This document shows positions 26,435 through 36,474 of a DNA stretch of 64,000 bases, in pieces (position 1 is the first letter of the stretch; every line of letters begins with the position of its first letter). Source of the DNA: Sphingobacteriaceae bacterium (GTDB lineage Bacteria > Bacteroidota > Bacteroidia > B-17B0 > Aurantibacillaceae); assembly GCA_002319075.1 (NCBI GenBank), contig NVQB01000001.1:1488001-1552000 (forward strand). Reading direction: 5' to 3'. The translations under genes were made by a program, and so were the position numbers. The notes beneath the pieces were generated by a model, which saw only the letters and a program-made list of their open reading frames with translations, was not told the DNA's origin and did no database searches.

Positions 26435-27376
26435 GTGTTTAAAAAAATCATATTTTCTTTTTTGGCAATTATTGGTTCTTTTTGTTTTGCGCAAAAAAAC
26501 GATTCTTCCTTTCATGTTTTTAAACAAGTTGAAAAAAATCTTCAAAGCCTTCAGAAAAAAACTTTTTTCAGCCGCATTGAGAAAGAACGCATTGAAGGCA
26601 ATAAAGAGTTTATGCGGGAGTGGGAAAAAATTGTTGCGGATCCAAAAATTATGGACTATGCATTTGATAGTCTGCGTGAAGTTTCCATATTAATTCCAAA
26701 AGACAAAAAATTTAAACTTATAACCTGGAATCTTCCGCTGGAGAATGGCACCCACGCTTTCTTTGGATACCTTCTCGTTAACACAAGTAAAAAAGTTAAG
26801 ACCGGATTTATGAAACATGAAGTTCAGTTTTCTTATGAATTCTTCCGGCTCATAGATCGTTCGGCTACCGTAAAAAATCCTGAAACTTATATAGGAACAA
26901 CCGACAAATGGTTTGGCATGCTTTACACACAGCTTGTGCAGGGCAACGATTATTATACTTTGATTGGCTGGGATGGCAACGATAAGCTCACGCAAAGAAA
27001 ATTTATTGATGTGCTCTATTTTCGTGGAGACGGCACTCCTGTGTTTGGAAAAGATGTTTTTAGGTTTCCGAAAAAAAATCCAAAACGTATTATGTTTGAA
27101 TGGAGTCAGGAAGTAAGTATGAGTGTGAAGTACAATGAAAAAAGAGACATTATTTTATTCAGTCATCTTGTTCCCAAAGAAAGAGGCAGCGTACTGGAAG
27201 GACAATTTCAATACTACGGGCCGGACGCTCAATTTGATGCATTCGAGCGGCAAAAAGACAGATGGGTTCTTGTAGAGAATGTTGAGGCTAACAGTGCCAT
27301 TGATCCTTTGAAGCCTTCTAAAAAACCTGATCCAAGAAAAAACAAAAAAAGAATGCCAGATTACAAGGCCAAATAA
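26435..27376 (+). CDS. Secreted protein of unknown function
   Basis: About 313 residues from GTG 26435 (MFKKIIFSFLAIIGSFCFAQ, a signal peptide). No family named with confidence. The body is beta-rich and aromatic: LITWNLPLENGTHAFFGYLLVN, WFGMLYTQLVQ, YYTLIGWDGNDKLTQRKFIDVL, RIMFEWSQEVSMSVKYNEKRDIILFSHLVP. The C-terminal tail is very basic (KPSKKPDPRKNKKRMPDYKAK). The alternation suggests a beta-propeller or beta-sandwich fold, but no catalytic residues stand out. It is divergent from the COG4324 peptidase and nearly touches the VanZ gene end. Confidence 0.8.
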   Translation: MFKKIIFSFLAIIGSFCFAQKNDSSFHVFKQVEKNLQSLQKKTFFSRIEKERIEGNKEFMREWEKIVADPKIMDYAFDSLREVSILIPKDKKFKLITWNLPLENGTHAFFGYLLVNTSKKVKTGFMKHEVQFSYEFFRLIDRSATVKNPETYIGTTDKWFGMLYTQLVQGNDYYTLIGWDGNDKLTQRKFIDVLYFRGDGTPVFGKDVFRFPKKNPKRIMFEWSQEVSMSVKYNEKRDIILFSHLVPKERGSVLEGQFQYYGPDAQFDAFERQKDRWVLVENVEANSAIDPLKPSKKPDPRKNKKRMPDYKAK

Positions 27377-27379
27377 GTG

Positions 27380-27787
27380 TTATTGTCTAACACCTTCTTT
27401 CGCGTAAAACACCCGTAACTTTTTGAGAAGTAAAACGGCAACTACACAGCCAAAAGTATTGGCCACCATGTCTTTCCAATCTGCGCTGCGGTTACTAAAC
27501 CAATAGGCCTGCATAAGTTCTAAGGAAGCTCCGTAACACACTGCAAGTAAAAAATAAAATATAAATGCATTCTTATTTCTGTTGTATTTTATCGCAAGGG
27601 TAAACATAAGCACTGTGAGCGCAAAAAACAGCGATGCGTGCACGAATTTATCAAAGCTCAAAATTTCTAACCAGTTAGCTGAAGGGATATATTGGCCAGG
27701 GGTTGCACATAAGACAAAAATAAACAGGGCCCACAAAATGGCCAGTACACCAGCGTTTCTAAAAGCAAATTTTTTCAGCGTCTGCAT
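27380..27787 (-). CDS. VanZ family membrane protein
   Basis: 135 residues with four predicted membrane helices (LAILWALFIFVLCAT, LFFALTVLMFTLAI, FIFYFLLAVCYGASLELMQA, MVANTFGCVVAVLLL). FDKFVHASLFFAL and the ELMQ...RSADWKDMVANTFG block are VanZ family signatures (VanZ raises teicoplanin tolerance in enterococci; most homologues have unknown roles). It lies 3 bp from the convergent end of the preceding gene and downstream of gcvH across a strong terminator, so its own transcription is unclear; read-through is possible. Confidence 0.88.
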   Translation of the reverse strand: MQTLKKFAFRNAGVLAILWALFIFVLCATPGQYIPSANWLEILSFDKFVHASLFFALTVLMFTLAIKYNRNKNAFIFYFLLAVCYGASLELMQAYWFSNRSADWKDMVANTFGCVVAVLLLKKLRVFYAKEGVRQ

Positions 27788-27801
27788 GAATTATGATTAA
27801 T

Positions 27802-27837
27802 AAAAAACCCTTTTAAGAAATCTTAAAAGGGTTTTTT
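27802..27837 (-). terminator. Intrinsic terminator after gcvH
   Basis: A 17-bp stem AAAAAACCCTTTTAAGA / TCTTAAAAGGGTTTTTT with a 2-nt centre, 17 nt past the gcvH stop on the minus strand. The vanZ start lies just beyond it. Confidence 0.9.
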
Positions 27838-27853
27838 TAATTTTATAACTGGA

Positions 27854-28234
27854 TTAAGCTCCGATTAATTTTTTGTAATCGTCAACACTTAATAGTTCAT
27901 CCACCTCAGCAGGATTGGTAAGTTTAATTTTGATCATCCAGCCTTTTCCGTATGGGTCCTGGTTAACGCTTTCAGGCGCTGAATCAATATCTTTGTTCAT
28001 TTCCAGAACTTCGCCACTTAAAGGCATAAAAAGGTCACTTACAGTTTTAACAGCTTCTACAGTTCCAAATACAGCTTCTTTATCTACTGTTTCACCAATT
28101 GTGTTTACATCTACATAAACGATATCACCTAATTCGCGTTGTGCAAAATCAGTAATTCCGATGGTAGCTTCGTTACCATTAATTTTTACCCACTCGTGGT
28201 CTTTTGTGTATTTAAGATCTGCTGGAAAATTCAT
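27854..28234 (-). CDS. gcvH: Glycine cleavage system H protein
   Basis: 126 residues; lipoyl carrier that shuttles the aminomethyl group between the P, T and L proteins of glycine cleavage. The lipoylation lysine is K63 in [12 protein letters not shown], in the usual hairpin, and [10 protein letters not shown] and GDIVYVDV are typical. The P and T genes are not in the window. Promoter -7 box at 28255-28262; terminator at 27802-27837, so it looks monocistronic with possible read-through into vanZ. Confidence 0.97.
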   Translation of the reverse strand: MNFPADLKYTKDHEWVKINGNEATIGITDFAQRELGDIVYVDVNTIGETVDKEAVFGTVEAVKTVSDLFMPLSGEVLEMNKDIDSAPESVNQDPYGKGWMIKIKLTNPAEVDELLSVDDYKKLIGA

Positions 28235-28254
28235 ATTTATTTTTTTTTGTGGTA

Positions 28255-28262
28255 CAAATGTA
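28255..28262 (-). promoter_or_regulatory. -7 promoter box for gcvH
   Basis: CAAATGTA (plus) reads TACATTTG on the minus strand (TAnnTTTG), 20 nt before the gcvH ATG, in the 75-bp gap after sprA. Confidence 0.5.
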
Positions 28263-28309
28263 ATGGTTTGTTTTAAATTTTAAGACCTGTTAAGAAATTA
28301 ATATTCGCA

Positions 28310-31300
28310 CTACTGGAAGGTAATTCTTAAGCTGAAGCCTCCGTTTGTACTAGAAGTAGGAAAGGATGCCGAAGTTTGTGGTTTTGTGCGCACCCAATCG
28401 TAGAATAACCTTAGAGTTATGTTTTGAGTAAGTTGATAATCGGCCGACGAACGTAAAGTGATAATATTTGTTCCTCCTGTTGGCGTGCTTAAACCTGTCT
28501 CTATCTGGCGAATAACGGCAATGTTCTTACGGAAACTTAAGTCGAGTCGTAAATTTAAACTGCTCTCTAATACTTTACCCTGAATTTTCACAGCCTTGAT
28601 TCTCAATTTCGGTATTTGATAAGAGCCGCCAATAATATATTCCTGCCCCTTGTTTTCAATGATTTGAAAAGCAGTCATGTTAAGCGTTGTGGATTTATCG
28701 CGACGCGTTTCGACATTTAATCCCCAGGTTGGCTTAGGAAATTTAAAATCAAACTTTAAAAGCGGCTCGTAGCGCTCTATCATGGTTACAGAACCAATAG
28801 TGTAGTATGGCACAAAGTTTGAATTAATACTTGTAGTACCGCTAGATTGGGCCACTGGCATACGACCCGACTGTTTTCCAAATTTCTCTTCGTAAAGAAG
28901 GTTATTGGTAAATCCGTTGATGTTATAGTTGCTTCTGTAAGCATGACGTACTGTAACGCTTGAGAAAATTTTCTTCACGGGCTTTAGTTTGCCAAGTCCA
29001 TCCCATGTAATAGTCCAATTGGGCAATGGGGTGCTTGGAAAGATGTTCTTTGTGTTGTAATCTTTAATTTTATGACCTGTATAAGATTCGTAAAACGCGC
29101 CTAAGAGAACGTCCTGTTGGTTATCTGTATAACCATCGCGATAACTTTGGGTTATTACCTGCCCCTGATCGTTAATGGTTGTATAAGTTACGGCACCGGT
29201 TGAATTTTGTGCATTTTGCGAACCCAGTTGATCTGCCATATTTCTTCGGCTGTTTCTGAAATCTTCAAACAATTTCGAATCTACTAAACTGTTCCCATCC
29301 TTAAAGGAATTAAAAAAGGTAAGTGTTGAAATATTAAAATTCCCTGTTTCAGACGGACTTCCATTTAGATTATAATTCTTTATAAATCCTTCGGCGTTTG
29401 CTGTAGTATCGTATAAAATGTAAGCGGTTTTATTTTTAGTATAAGAATAACTTCCATTCAATTCTATTTTTAAACTACCGTGCGGCTCTACGTTGGCCTT
29501 ATACGTATAGCTTCTTGAATAGGTCTCCGAATAAGGAGTGGTTGCCCCGCCCTGGTATTTGGTTAACCAGCCGTTGTCACGCGCCCTTTCACGAATATTT
29601 GCATCGTACATACCGGTTGTGAATGCAAAGCCTGGAGCCGCAGAATTTCCAAAATCCATTCCTCCGTATTGAGAGCTCGGTAGAAAGTTTGGTAAACCTT
29701 GTCCGCCTTGTATTTGTCCGGTAATAGAAATGCTTTTTAACATCATGACACCGCGGGCCAATAATTCGCCAATCGCTTTAAAGCTGGAATCCTTTGCCGA
29801 CATTGGCTTCTCGGCGCTTCTGGCATCCTGCCCTTCTTTAGACGTTTTTAATTCAGGAGCGCCGCCTTTGCCACCTTTTATCTGAGTCTTTGTATTGCCA
29901 CTACCAGGATTATTTACTTTTCTAAAATAAGGAATCTTATTATAGAGTTGAATCATGTTAAAGTTGCCTGTAAGATTATGAGTGCGGGTATTTTGAATGG
30001 TGTTCCCTACATCGTTCGCCGCAAATGGTCTACGAGTCCATGTATAAGTACCTCCATACCGGTAGCTTGTTTTTACAAAATCAAAAATTGGAATTTTATT
30101 AATCGGCACATCCACATTCAGATTCATCTGCTGCCTGTACACGGTGTTCTCTCCAAATCTACCCACAGAATCTCTGCCATCAGGTGTTTTAAGGCCATTG
30201 AAGAATGTTTTTTGAACTTTTTTCCGGTTAAAACCCTGGCCTTGTTCTTCCATTACACGGCCATCATTTGCGGCCTGGTAATCAAATTTCAATGATTTAT
30301 TAAGAGGCCACACAAAGTTGTAGTTCCGCGTAATTGTAAAATTTTTATTTACTAACACAGGGTTATCAAAATCATTCGATCCTGCGTAAAAGCTGGTAAT
30401 ATCCCTGTTTTTAAGTTCTGTATACGTTCTGTTAACATCCATTGAAGTTCCAAAACTGCTTGGCACTAATTGCAGGTTGAAGTCTTTAATAAGTGTAAAC
30501 CATTTGTTTTGAAAAAGCTTGACTTTGGTAAACGGCTTCAAGGTTAAGGGATTTCGGATGGAATAAGCATACTGAATATTACCGCGATCCTGCCGTAAAT
30601 TATTAAACTCTACATTTATATTTCGTTTCCGGGTTTCGTTATACGCGTAGGTGACAGAAAAATTACTAATATCCCACAGCCTTGGTTTGGCCTTGGGACG
30701 CTTTAAACCGTCAATACGAACGTTGGTGAGGTTAAACCCCTTTCGTTGTGTGTAATCTACTATCTGATCTAAAACATCATCTTTTTTGGCCTGAGGCACT
30801 TCAGGATTATCTTTAAACGCATCTGTTCTTACATCCGGATCAAGTGGATTAAACAGTGGTGTAATCTTAGTAATGCCATAATTATAAAAAACAGGCAAAG
30901 TTACTTTCCATTTGTCGGGGAAGAATTTTCCAGCGTTAATGGAAGTACTTACGTCCCAGGATTTATTAGTTTCTTTACTACGGTCATTGATCTTACTTTC
31001 TACGCTGCCCCAGAAAGGTGTTTTATAGGTTCCCGCTAAATTTAACATCCCCAGATCAGCCAACTTGGCCTGCATTTGCCCTGTTGTTGCCCAGCCACCT
31101 TTGTTATTAAAATCCGTTAAACGTAACTCATTAATCCATACTTCCACACAATGCGCCAAACCATCACTGCTCTTCGGATTACGCACACCTGCCATAATAC
31201 TTTTTACCGTTCCTAAATTCGGGTTACCCACAATGGTAATGGTATATCCGCCCATATCCTTTGAATAGGGCTCACTCAATTGATTAAGCTCACTGAAGTA

Positions 31301-34300
31301 CCCGTACTTTTGATTCCGCTCATCTTTTACAAGACTGATCTGATCGAAATTAAAATTCACTTCATTTTCTTTTATCCACACCTGCGAGCGTGAATCAACG
31401 CTGTTTGGATCGTATATCCCTTTAGCGGTTAATTTTAGAGGTACTTCGTATTCGTAGAAGTTGTTGTTATAATCTGTTCCTACTCTGAAAAACAAATTCA
31501 CATCCCCATCATTTAAGGGTTGATTATTTAGTCGCTCAGCATGTACGTTCATTTTTATATTCTGAAACATACGCGTGTCGAGATCGACGTTCTTAAATAC
31601 AGCGCGGCTGTCTCCATCTTTTAGATCACAGGCACGAAGTGATAGTGACTGCTCGTTTAAAAGTACCAGGTTTGTAGTCTGAACATTCTGCTGTTGATCA
31701 ATTTCCGGAGGCATTACATAATTCACCGGAACTTTCGTAGAGTTTTCCTGTAAGCTAACTGCCGACACGTCAAATACAGCTCCGTTATCATCGTGCGCAA
31801 TATACTCACCCGGCTGTTTTAAGTCGTATTGGTAACGACGCCAATCGCTACGTACAAGTTCAAAGCGTGCCAAACGTAGTAAAACCGGCCGGTTAAAGCC
31901 TTTCATATAAACACGCATAAAACGAATGGAGTTAAATCCTTCGATGCCACCTACATTACTTTCAAACTGTGAAATCGGAATTTTAAACTGATACCATTTA
32001 ACCGTTTTAGTTACTCCACTAAATTCTGCCGAACCTTCAAAGGCATCTACAATAAAATTTGTTCCAACGCGTGATGGACTCACAGCTGTAGGACTTATGC
32101 GCACATGGTACTGATAAAAATTTTCTACGGTGTTTAGAGTGTTATCTCTGTTTATATCTTCAATGTTTGGAACGTTCGTTGCTCCTGTTGGATAACCCTG
32201 GTTATTCAGAGCCTGGTATTGTGCTTCGGTTGGAGAGTTCCCTTCAGGATTGTTGTATCCCGAATAGCGTTTTATAGTGTTTGCCTGAACATCTCCCGCA
32301 TCATAATCGTCACCACGGAAAAAATGATATCTGTCGGATGATGGATCAGAATTAAATGCAGCTTTGGCTGCATCAGTAAAACCACCGTTATTCATATCAT
32401 CAATAGCTGATTTGAAGCGATCTCTTTCTTCTTCATCCGTTAAACCATCGTAGCCCACATCCTGGTCGGGTCTGTCGTTATTGTCCTGCGAGAAAGCGTT
32501 AATAACCGGGGCGAGCGTAGGAACATCGGCAAGAGGTGTTTCATTTACAGTAAGATTATTTGCAAAAGAAGACTGGCCTGGAAGTCCGTTCTCATAAGTC
32601 ATTCCACCATCCTTAACAATGTCTTCTGAAATATTTCCAAGATTAATATAAAGATCTCCCTCCGGTAAATTATTTTTATCGAAGGCAGTATCAGTTGCTG
32701 CATCATAATCTTCATTAAAAGGATCCATCATCCAGAACTGGATATATTCTACGTTCGCTGCCTGAAAATCATTTGTTTCTAACCTGCGCATGATACCCCC
32801 CCAGCGGGTTTCAGGATTTTTCAAAGATCCGTTAGGATTGATCCCTTTTGAAGTTTGGGTTTGATTAACATCATAATTGTAAGGACCACGTTCTGAAGGA
32901 AAAAAGCCCAGATCAAGCAAAGGTAAAACAACCTGCTGACCGTTAGGAGGTGTTTTGCCCGGGAACAATTCTGTTTCAAAAACCTGGCGCCACATGTTAT
33001 TTGAGAAGAGCTTTTTGCTTGCATAGTACCCTGGCGTGGTTCCACTTTGATCACGGGTAAACATCGCATCGATATTATACCAATTAAACCGCGCACGGTT
33101 TTTCCCGATATCTAAATTACCATCAATAAGCGAACTCTCAGGAAACAAGCCCGCGACCTTTGGAATACTTGCAAGGAACCAACTGCTAGCGCCTTTTACG
33201 TCGATAAGCGAAACGGATCCTTCAAAATCGTCGATGTAGGAATTTCCACCGTTTTTACGAATGGCTTTAGCGTTACCCGGAAAAAGTTTTGCAAACTCAC
33301 CGCGCGTAGTAATGGTACTCATTTCTTTCGTACTGTAGAAAGGAAGCTTGTCGAGTAAACGCGTTAGAAAAGGAGCGTCTGTTTTATAATTAAAATCTAC
33401 TCCGGCTGTGATATTACTTACCGGTTCATCACCAATAGTTACTTTTTGTGTTAAAGGTCTTTCTGTATATCTCAGGAAAGTTCCACCTAAGGTTAAGTTA
33501 CGCCCGGCTTTGTAATCAAGACGCGTTCCCCATAAATTTTTCTGCTGAACCTGGAAAAGCGAGTTACTTTCAAGCGATACTTTAATAGTAGCTCCTGAAT
33601 TTAAAATACCTTCATTGATAATTTTTACTCTTCCTAAAGTATAATCAATGGTATAATCTGTATTTTCTACCAGGGCAATACCGTTAGCCGTTACAACTAC
33701 CGCACCTTGTGGAATATTTAAAGCGTTTAAAGCAATTTCAGATCCTGATGAAGAACGGTACGTTCCTTTGATCTTGTAACGGTTTTTATTTTGAATAAAC
33801 GATGCCGCTGTTTTCGTTGAGTCGTAAAGCTCTGTAAAAATGTAATTATTGGCCCCTGGAAAATCTTCAGCAACAAATTTAATTTGGTCGCTACAAGTGG
33901 TTCCTGCAATATCCGAAGCGCTCGTTATCAAACTTCTTCCGAAAGGTTCTTCCGTAGGAAAATAAGCCCGGCCGTTGAGCTGTGAAATCGTATACCCTGT
34001 AATAAAATCATACACCCCATCAGATCCTCTGTCGCCATTTGTATTTAATTTATCGCACTGTAAAACGCGAATTAATTGTTTTCCGTTCACATCTCTGCCG
34101 TAAGGCAGGTAAGGCATGTCGACACCTGTTTCAATGTTATTGTAATAAACATCAAGTTTAAAATCCTGAGGGTTTAAATTATAAGCGCCCAATGCATAAA
34201 CGTTTTTCATCATCAAACGCCACATTTTATGCTTCACGCTTACTGCATTTGTTTTTAATAATTTACATACAAGCAATTGCGTATTATCAGGAACCTGCTC

Positions 34301-35857
34301 GCTAAACTCACCCACCTGGTAGGTTTTGCCATTGTAGGTAAATTGATACGATACAGCGAGAGCCTGGTCGTTATTTAACTGTTGGTTAAGTGAAATGTAA
34401 CCGGTACGTGTATTTACAAAAAACTCTGTAGAATTTAAACGTCTGGCATTTTGAATTTTCACGTAATCTCTACCTTCCGACATGTATCCGTTTCCTTCAA
34501 TGTTTGCATTTGTAGCTACAACACTCGAAGATAAAACAGCTGCATCTGAAAAGTTACGGGTTGCTAATATACCGCCCGATCCTACAAGGTTATCATAAAG
34601 ATTATTGATATAGTTGTTTGGAATAATGGTGTCGGCTGGGTTAGGATTTTGTATAGCATAGCTTACTGGTGAAATGTTATTTGTTAATTGTGGTTCAACG
34701 TTAGAGATAGCTTCTCCAAGGTCTTCAAAAGCCACCACGTTACGCGTTTGTTCTGCAGTTCCGGTGGTACCGAGTACATATACCTCAACTTTTGTAATAA
34801 TAATGGGAGTATTAATTACAGGTAAAGTACACATCCATTTGTCATAATTCTTCCTGAAATAATGTCCTAAATAATAGTGTTTGTTTTGCTCGTAGTTATC
34901 TCCGGTAATGTTAAAGGTCTGCATTTGCGCACCGCCCTGCACCGTGATCTCCTGCTTTTTACCTTTTTGCTGAGAGAACACTGTAGTAGCGGTTAGCTTA
35001 CCGAATTGCAAGGTGGTTTTAAATCCAAATAGAGTCTGGCTACCCGAAATTAAAGTGCTATTAAGCGGCAAGCTTACGTTACCTGCTTCAATCTTCTTAA
35101 TGATCTCGTCCTCGTAACCTGTGTAATCTACTTTCACCTGGTTTTCCCAATCAAAAGAAGCTTCGGTGTTATAGTTGGTGGTGACTTTTAATTTGTCTCC
35201 AATCTTCCCAATAAGGTTTAACTGGATACGCATGTTAAAATCAAAATTGGTTACTTTTTGTTGTTTTTGTGGAATAGCCGGATTTAAATTTTTATTTCTG
35301 TTAAGTCCGAAAATTAACTCCGCAGTACCAGTTGGCTTTATGTCTACGGTATTTCCACCAAAAATCCTGTCGAATAATTCGCTGTTAACCTGTAATTTAG
35401 GTAAAATGCCTTTACGTGGCTGATCGTTGAGTTCATCAGCTGCCACGCGCGAACGCCAGTATTCACGCATTTGTTTTTTGTACATATATTCCTTGTATTC
35501 CTTAAGGTTCATATATGTCTCAGGCCGGTAATTTTGTTCTCCAACCTTTTGTTTTACAATGTAGTTTCCAGTCTTGGGGTCGTATTCTACCTCGGTTTTA
35601 ATATTTTCCGGGTCTTCCAGATATAACTTTGATTTAGGATCCAGCATGGGCGGGTTCCCGTTATTATCTTTGAATTTAAATAACAAATCAGGCTCTTCTT
35701 CCTCCTCCACATCAGGAGAATCGGGAGGAAAAACATGTTTGTCAGGCATAAATGACAAGTCATCGGGTTGCGACAAATCTGTTTTGGTAACCATACCAAA
35801 GAGACAGGCCGTAGCGCTGGTTATCAATACAAAATTTATAAGTCCGTTGGCTCTCAC
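28310..35857 (-). CDS. sprA: Cell-surface protein SprA, T9SS translocon component
   Basis: A 2515-residue protein of the SprA/Sov family, the giant outer-membrane beta barrel through which type IX cargo crosses the outer membrane; needed for gliding in flavobacteria. It starts at GTG 35857 (MRANGLINFVLITSATACLFGM) with a signal-peptide-like hydrophobic stretch. SprA-type features: an N-terminal EYKEYMYKKQMREYWRSR block, repeated long beta-rich domains with NLIGKIGDKLKVTTNYNTEA, RRLNSTEFFVNTRTGYISLNQ, SYIDDFEGSVSLIDV, EYIQFWMMDPF and SSADYQLTQNITLRLFYDW, and a C-terminal barrel strand ending RITFQ. Last gene of maeB-ruvA-sprA, 10 nt after ruvA. This is the probable exporter of the cargoes at 1-350, 8473 and 18102. 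Confidence 0.97.
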   Translation of the reverse strand: MRANGLINFVLITSATACLFGMVTKTDLSQPDDLSFMPDKHVFPPDSPDVEEEEEPDLLFKFKDNNGNPPMLDPKSKLYLEDPENIKTEVEYDPKTGNYIVKQKVGEQNYRPETYMNLKEYKEYMYKKQMREYWRSRVAADELNDQPRKGILPKLQVNSELFDRIFGGNTVDIKPTGTAELIFGLNRNKNLNPAIPQKQQKVTNFDFNMRIQLNLIGKIGDKLKVTTNYNTEASFDWENQVKVDYTGYEDEIIKKIEAGNVSLPLNSTLISGSQTLFGFKTTLQFGKLTATTVFSQQKGKKQEITVQGGAQMQTFNITGDNYEQNKHYYLGHYFRKNYDKWMCTLPVINTPIIITKVEVYVLGTTGTAEQTRNVVAFEDLGEAISNVEPQLTNNISPVSYAIQNPNPADTIIPNNYINNLYDNLVGSGGILATRNFSDAAVLSSSVVATNANIEGNGYMSEGRDYVKIQNARRLNSTEFFVNTRTGYISLNQQLNNDQALAVSYQFTYNGKTYQVGEFSEQVPDNTQLLVCKLLKTNAVSVKHKMWRLMMKNVYALGAYNLNPQDFKLDVYYNNIETGVDMPYLPYGRDVNGKQLIRVLQCDKLNTNGDRGSDGVYDFITGYTISQLNGRAYFPTEEPFGRSLITSASDIAGTTCSDQIKFVAEDFPGANNYIFTELYDSTKTAASFIQNKNRYKIKGTYRSSSGSEIALNALNIPQGAVVVTANGIALVENTDYTIDYTLGRVKIINEGILNSGATIKVSLESNSLFQVQQKNLWGTRLDYKAGRNLTLGGTFLRYTERPLTQKVTIGDEPVSNITAGVDFNYKTDAPFLTRLLDKLPFYSTKEMSTITTRGEFAKLFPGNAKAIRKNGGNSYIDDFEGSVSLIDVKGASSWFLASIPKVAGLFPESSLIDGNLDIGKNRARFNWYNIDAMFTRDQSGTTPGYYASKKLFSNNMWRQVFETELFPGKTPPNGQQVVLPLLDLGFFPSERGPYNYDVNQTQTSKGINPNGSLKNPETRWGGIMRRLETNDFQAANVEYIQFWMMDPFNEDYDAATDTAFDKNNLPEGDLYINLGNISEDIVKDGGMTYENGLPGQSSFANNLTVNETPLADVPTLAPVINAFSQDNNDRPDQDVGYDGLTDEEERDRFKSAIDDMNNGGFTDAAKAAFNSDPSSDRYHFFRGDDYDAGDVQANTIKRYSGYNNPEGNSPTEAQYQALNNQGYPTGATNVPNIEDINRDNTLNTVENFYQYHVRISPTAVSPSRVGTNFIVDAFEGSAEFSGVTKTVKWYQFKIPISQFESNVGGIEGFNSIRFMRVYMKGFNRPVLLRLARFELVRSDWRRYQYDLKQPGEYIAHDDNGAVFDVSAVSLQENSTKVPVNYVMPPEIDQQQNVQTTNLVLLNEQSLSLRACDLKDGDSRAVFKNVDLDTRMFQNIKMNVHAERLNNQPLNDGDVNLFFRVGTDYNNNFYEYEVPLKLTAKGIYDPNSVDSRSQVWIKENEVNFNFDQISLVKDERNQKYGYFSELNQLSEPYSKDMGGYTITIVGNPNLGTVKSIMAGVRNPKSSDGLAHCVEVWINELRLTDFNNKGGWATTGQMQAKLADLGMLNLAGTYKTPFWGSVESKINDRSKETNKSWDVSTSINAGKFFPDKWKVTLPVFYNYGITKITPLFNPLDPDVRTDAFKDNPEVPQAKKDDVLDQIVDYTQRKGFNLTNVRIDGLKRPKAKPRLWDISNFSVTYAYNETRKRNINVEFNNLRQDRGNIQYAYSIRNPLTLKPFTKVKLFQNKWFTLIKDFNLQLVPSSFGTSMDVNRTYTELKNRDITSFYAGSNDFDNPVLVNKNFTITRNYNFVWPLNKSLKFDYQAANDGRVMEEQGQGFNRKKVQKTFFNGLKTPDGRDSVGRFGENTVYRQQMNLNVDVPINKIPIFDFVKTSYRYGGTYTWTRRPFAANDVGNTIQNTRTHNLTGNFNMIQLYNKIPYFRKVNNPGSGNTKTQIKGGKGGAPELKTSKEGQDARSAEKPMSAKDSSFKAIGELLARGVMMLKSISITGQIQGGQGLPNFLPSSQYGGMDFGNSAAPGFAFTTGMYDANIRERARDNGWLTKYQGGATTPYSETYSRSYTYKANVEPHGSLKIELNGSYSYTKNKTAYILYDTTANAEGFIKNYNLNGSPSETGNFNISTLTFFNSFKDGNSLVDSKLFEDFRNSRRNMADQLGSQNAQNSTGAVTYTTINDQGQVITQSYRDGYTDNQQDVLLGAFYESYTGHKIKDYNTKNIFPSTPLPNWTITWDGLGKLKPVKKIFSSVTVRHAYRSNYNINGFTNNLLYEEKFGKQSGRMPVAQSSGTTSINSNFVPYYTIGSVTMIERYEPLLKFDFKFPKPTWGLNVETRRDKSTTLNMTAFQIIENKGQEYIIGGSYQIPKLRIKAVKIQGKVLESSLNLRLDLSFRKNIAVIRQIETGLSTPTGGTNIITLRSSADYQLTQNITLRLFYDWVRTKPQTSASFPTSSTNGGFSLRITFQ

Positions 35858-35867
35858 TCTTTACTGG

Positions 35868-36467
35868 CTAAAAGTTCTTTAATGCTGCTTTAATTAGTAA
35901 TTCCACATTTTCGGTACCAGTACCCTGCTGTTTTATAGCCTTTTCGATAGCTCTTTCCGCAGCAATTTTCGGGAAACCCAATGTAACCAAAGCCATTAAC
36001 GCCTCATCCTTATTTTTATTGTACGAAGTTGCCAAAATCTGTGAAATTCCGCCTTCGTGTTTACCCATTTTTCCTTTTAGATCCACCACTATCCTTTGAG
36101 CTGTTTTATCGCCTATTCCTTTGATACTCTTTAGCAACGTGACATTGGCAGTATTTATTGCGCCGGCAATCTCTGTGGCGCTCATGCTCGATAACATTAA
36201 CAAAGCACTTGAACCTCCCACCCCGCTTACCGAAATCAACTTTCTGAAAAGCTCGCGTTCTTCTTCTTCGGCAAAACCGTAATACCTGGGATTATCGTCG
36301 CGGATATAAACGCTTTCTATAAATAGCTGTGCCTCTGTTTGTTCGCCGATTTTTGAGTAGGTTTGAAGCGACACGTACAGACCATAGCCTACCCCGTTGG
36401 CTTCTATAACCATAAAAGCAGGATTTCGCGCAGCAACGTGACCTTTAACGTAATTGATGAGTGACAT
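35868..36467 (-). CDS. ruvA: Holliday junction branch migration protein RuvA
   Basis: 199 residues, the usual length. N-terminal OB-fold (MSLINYVKGHVAARNPAFMV), two helix-hairpin-helix motifs (SVSGVGGSSALLML and SIKGIGDKTAQRIVVDLKGK) and a C-terminal domain III (DEALMALVTLGFPKIAAERAIEKA) that contacts RuvB. RuvA binds the four-way junction and loads the RuvB motor. It lies 7 nt after maeB and 10 nt before sprA. Confidence 0.97.
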   Translation of the reverse strand: MSLINYVKGHVAARNPAFMVIEANGVGYGLYVSLQTYSKIGEQTEAQLFIESVYIRDDNPRYYGFAEEEERELFRKLISVSGVGGSSALLMLSSMSATEIAGAINTANVTLLKSIKGIGDKTAQRIVVDLKGKMGKHEGGISQILATSYNKNKDEALMALVTLGFPKIAAERAIEKAIKQQGTGTENVELLIKAALKNF

Positions 36468-36474
36468 TCAGAGA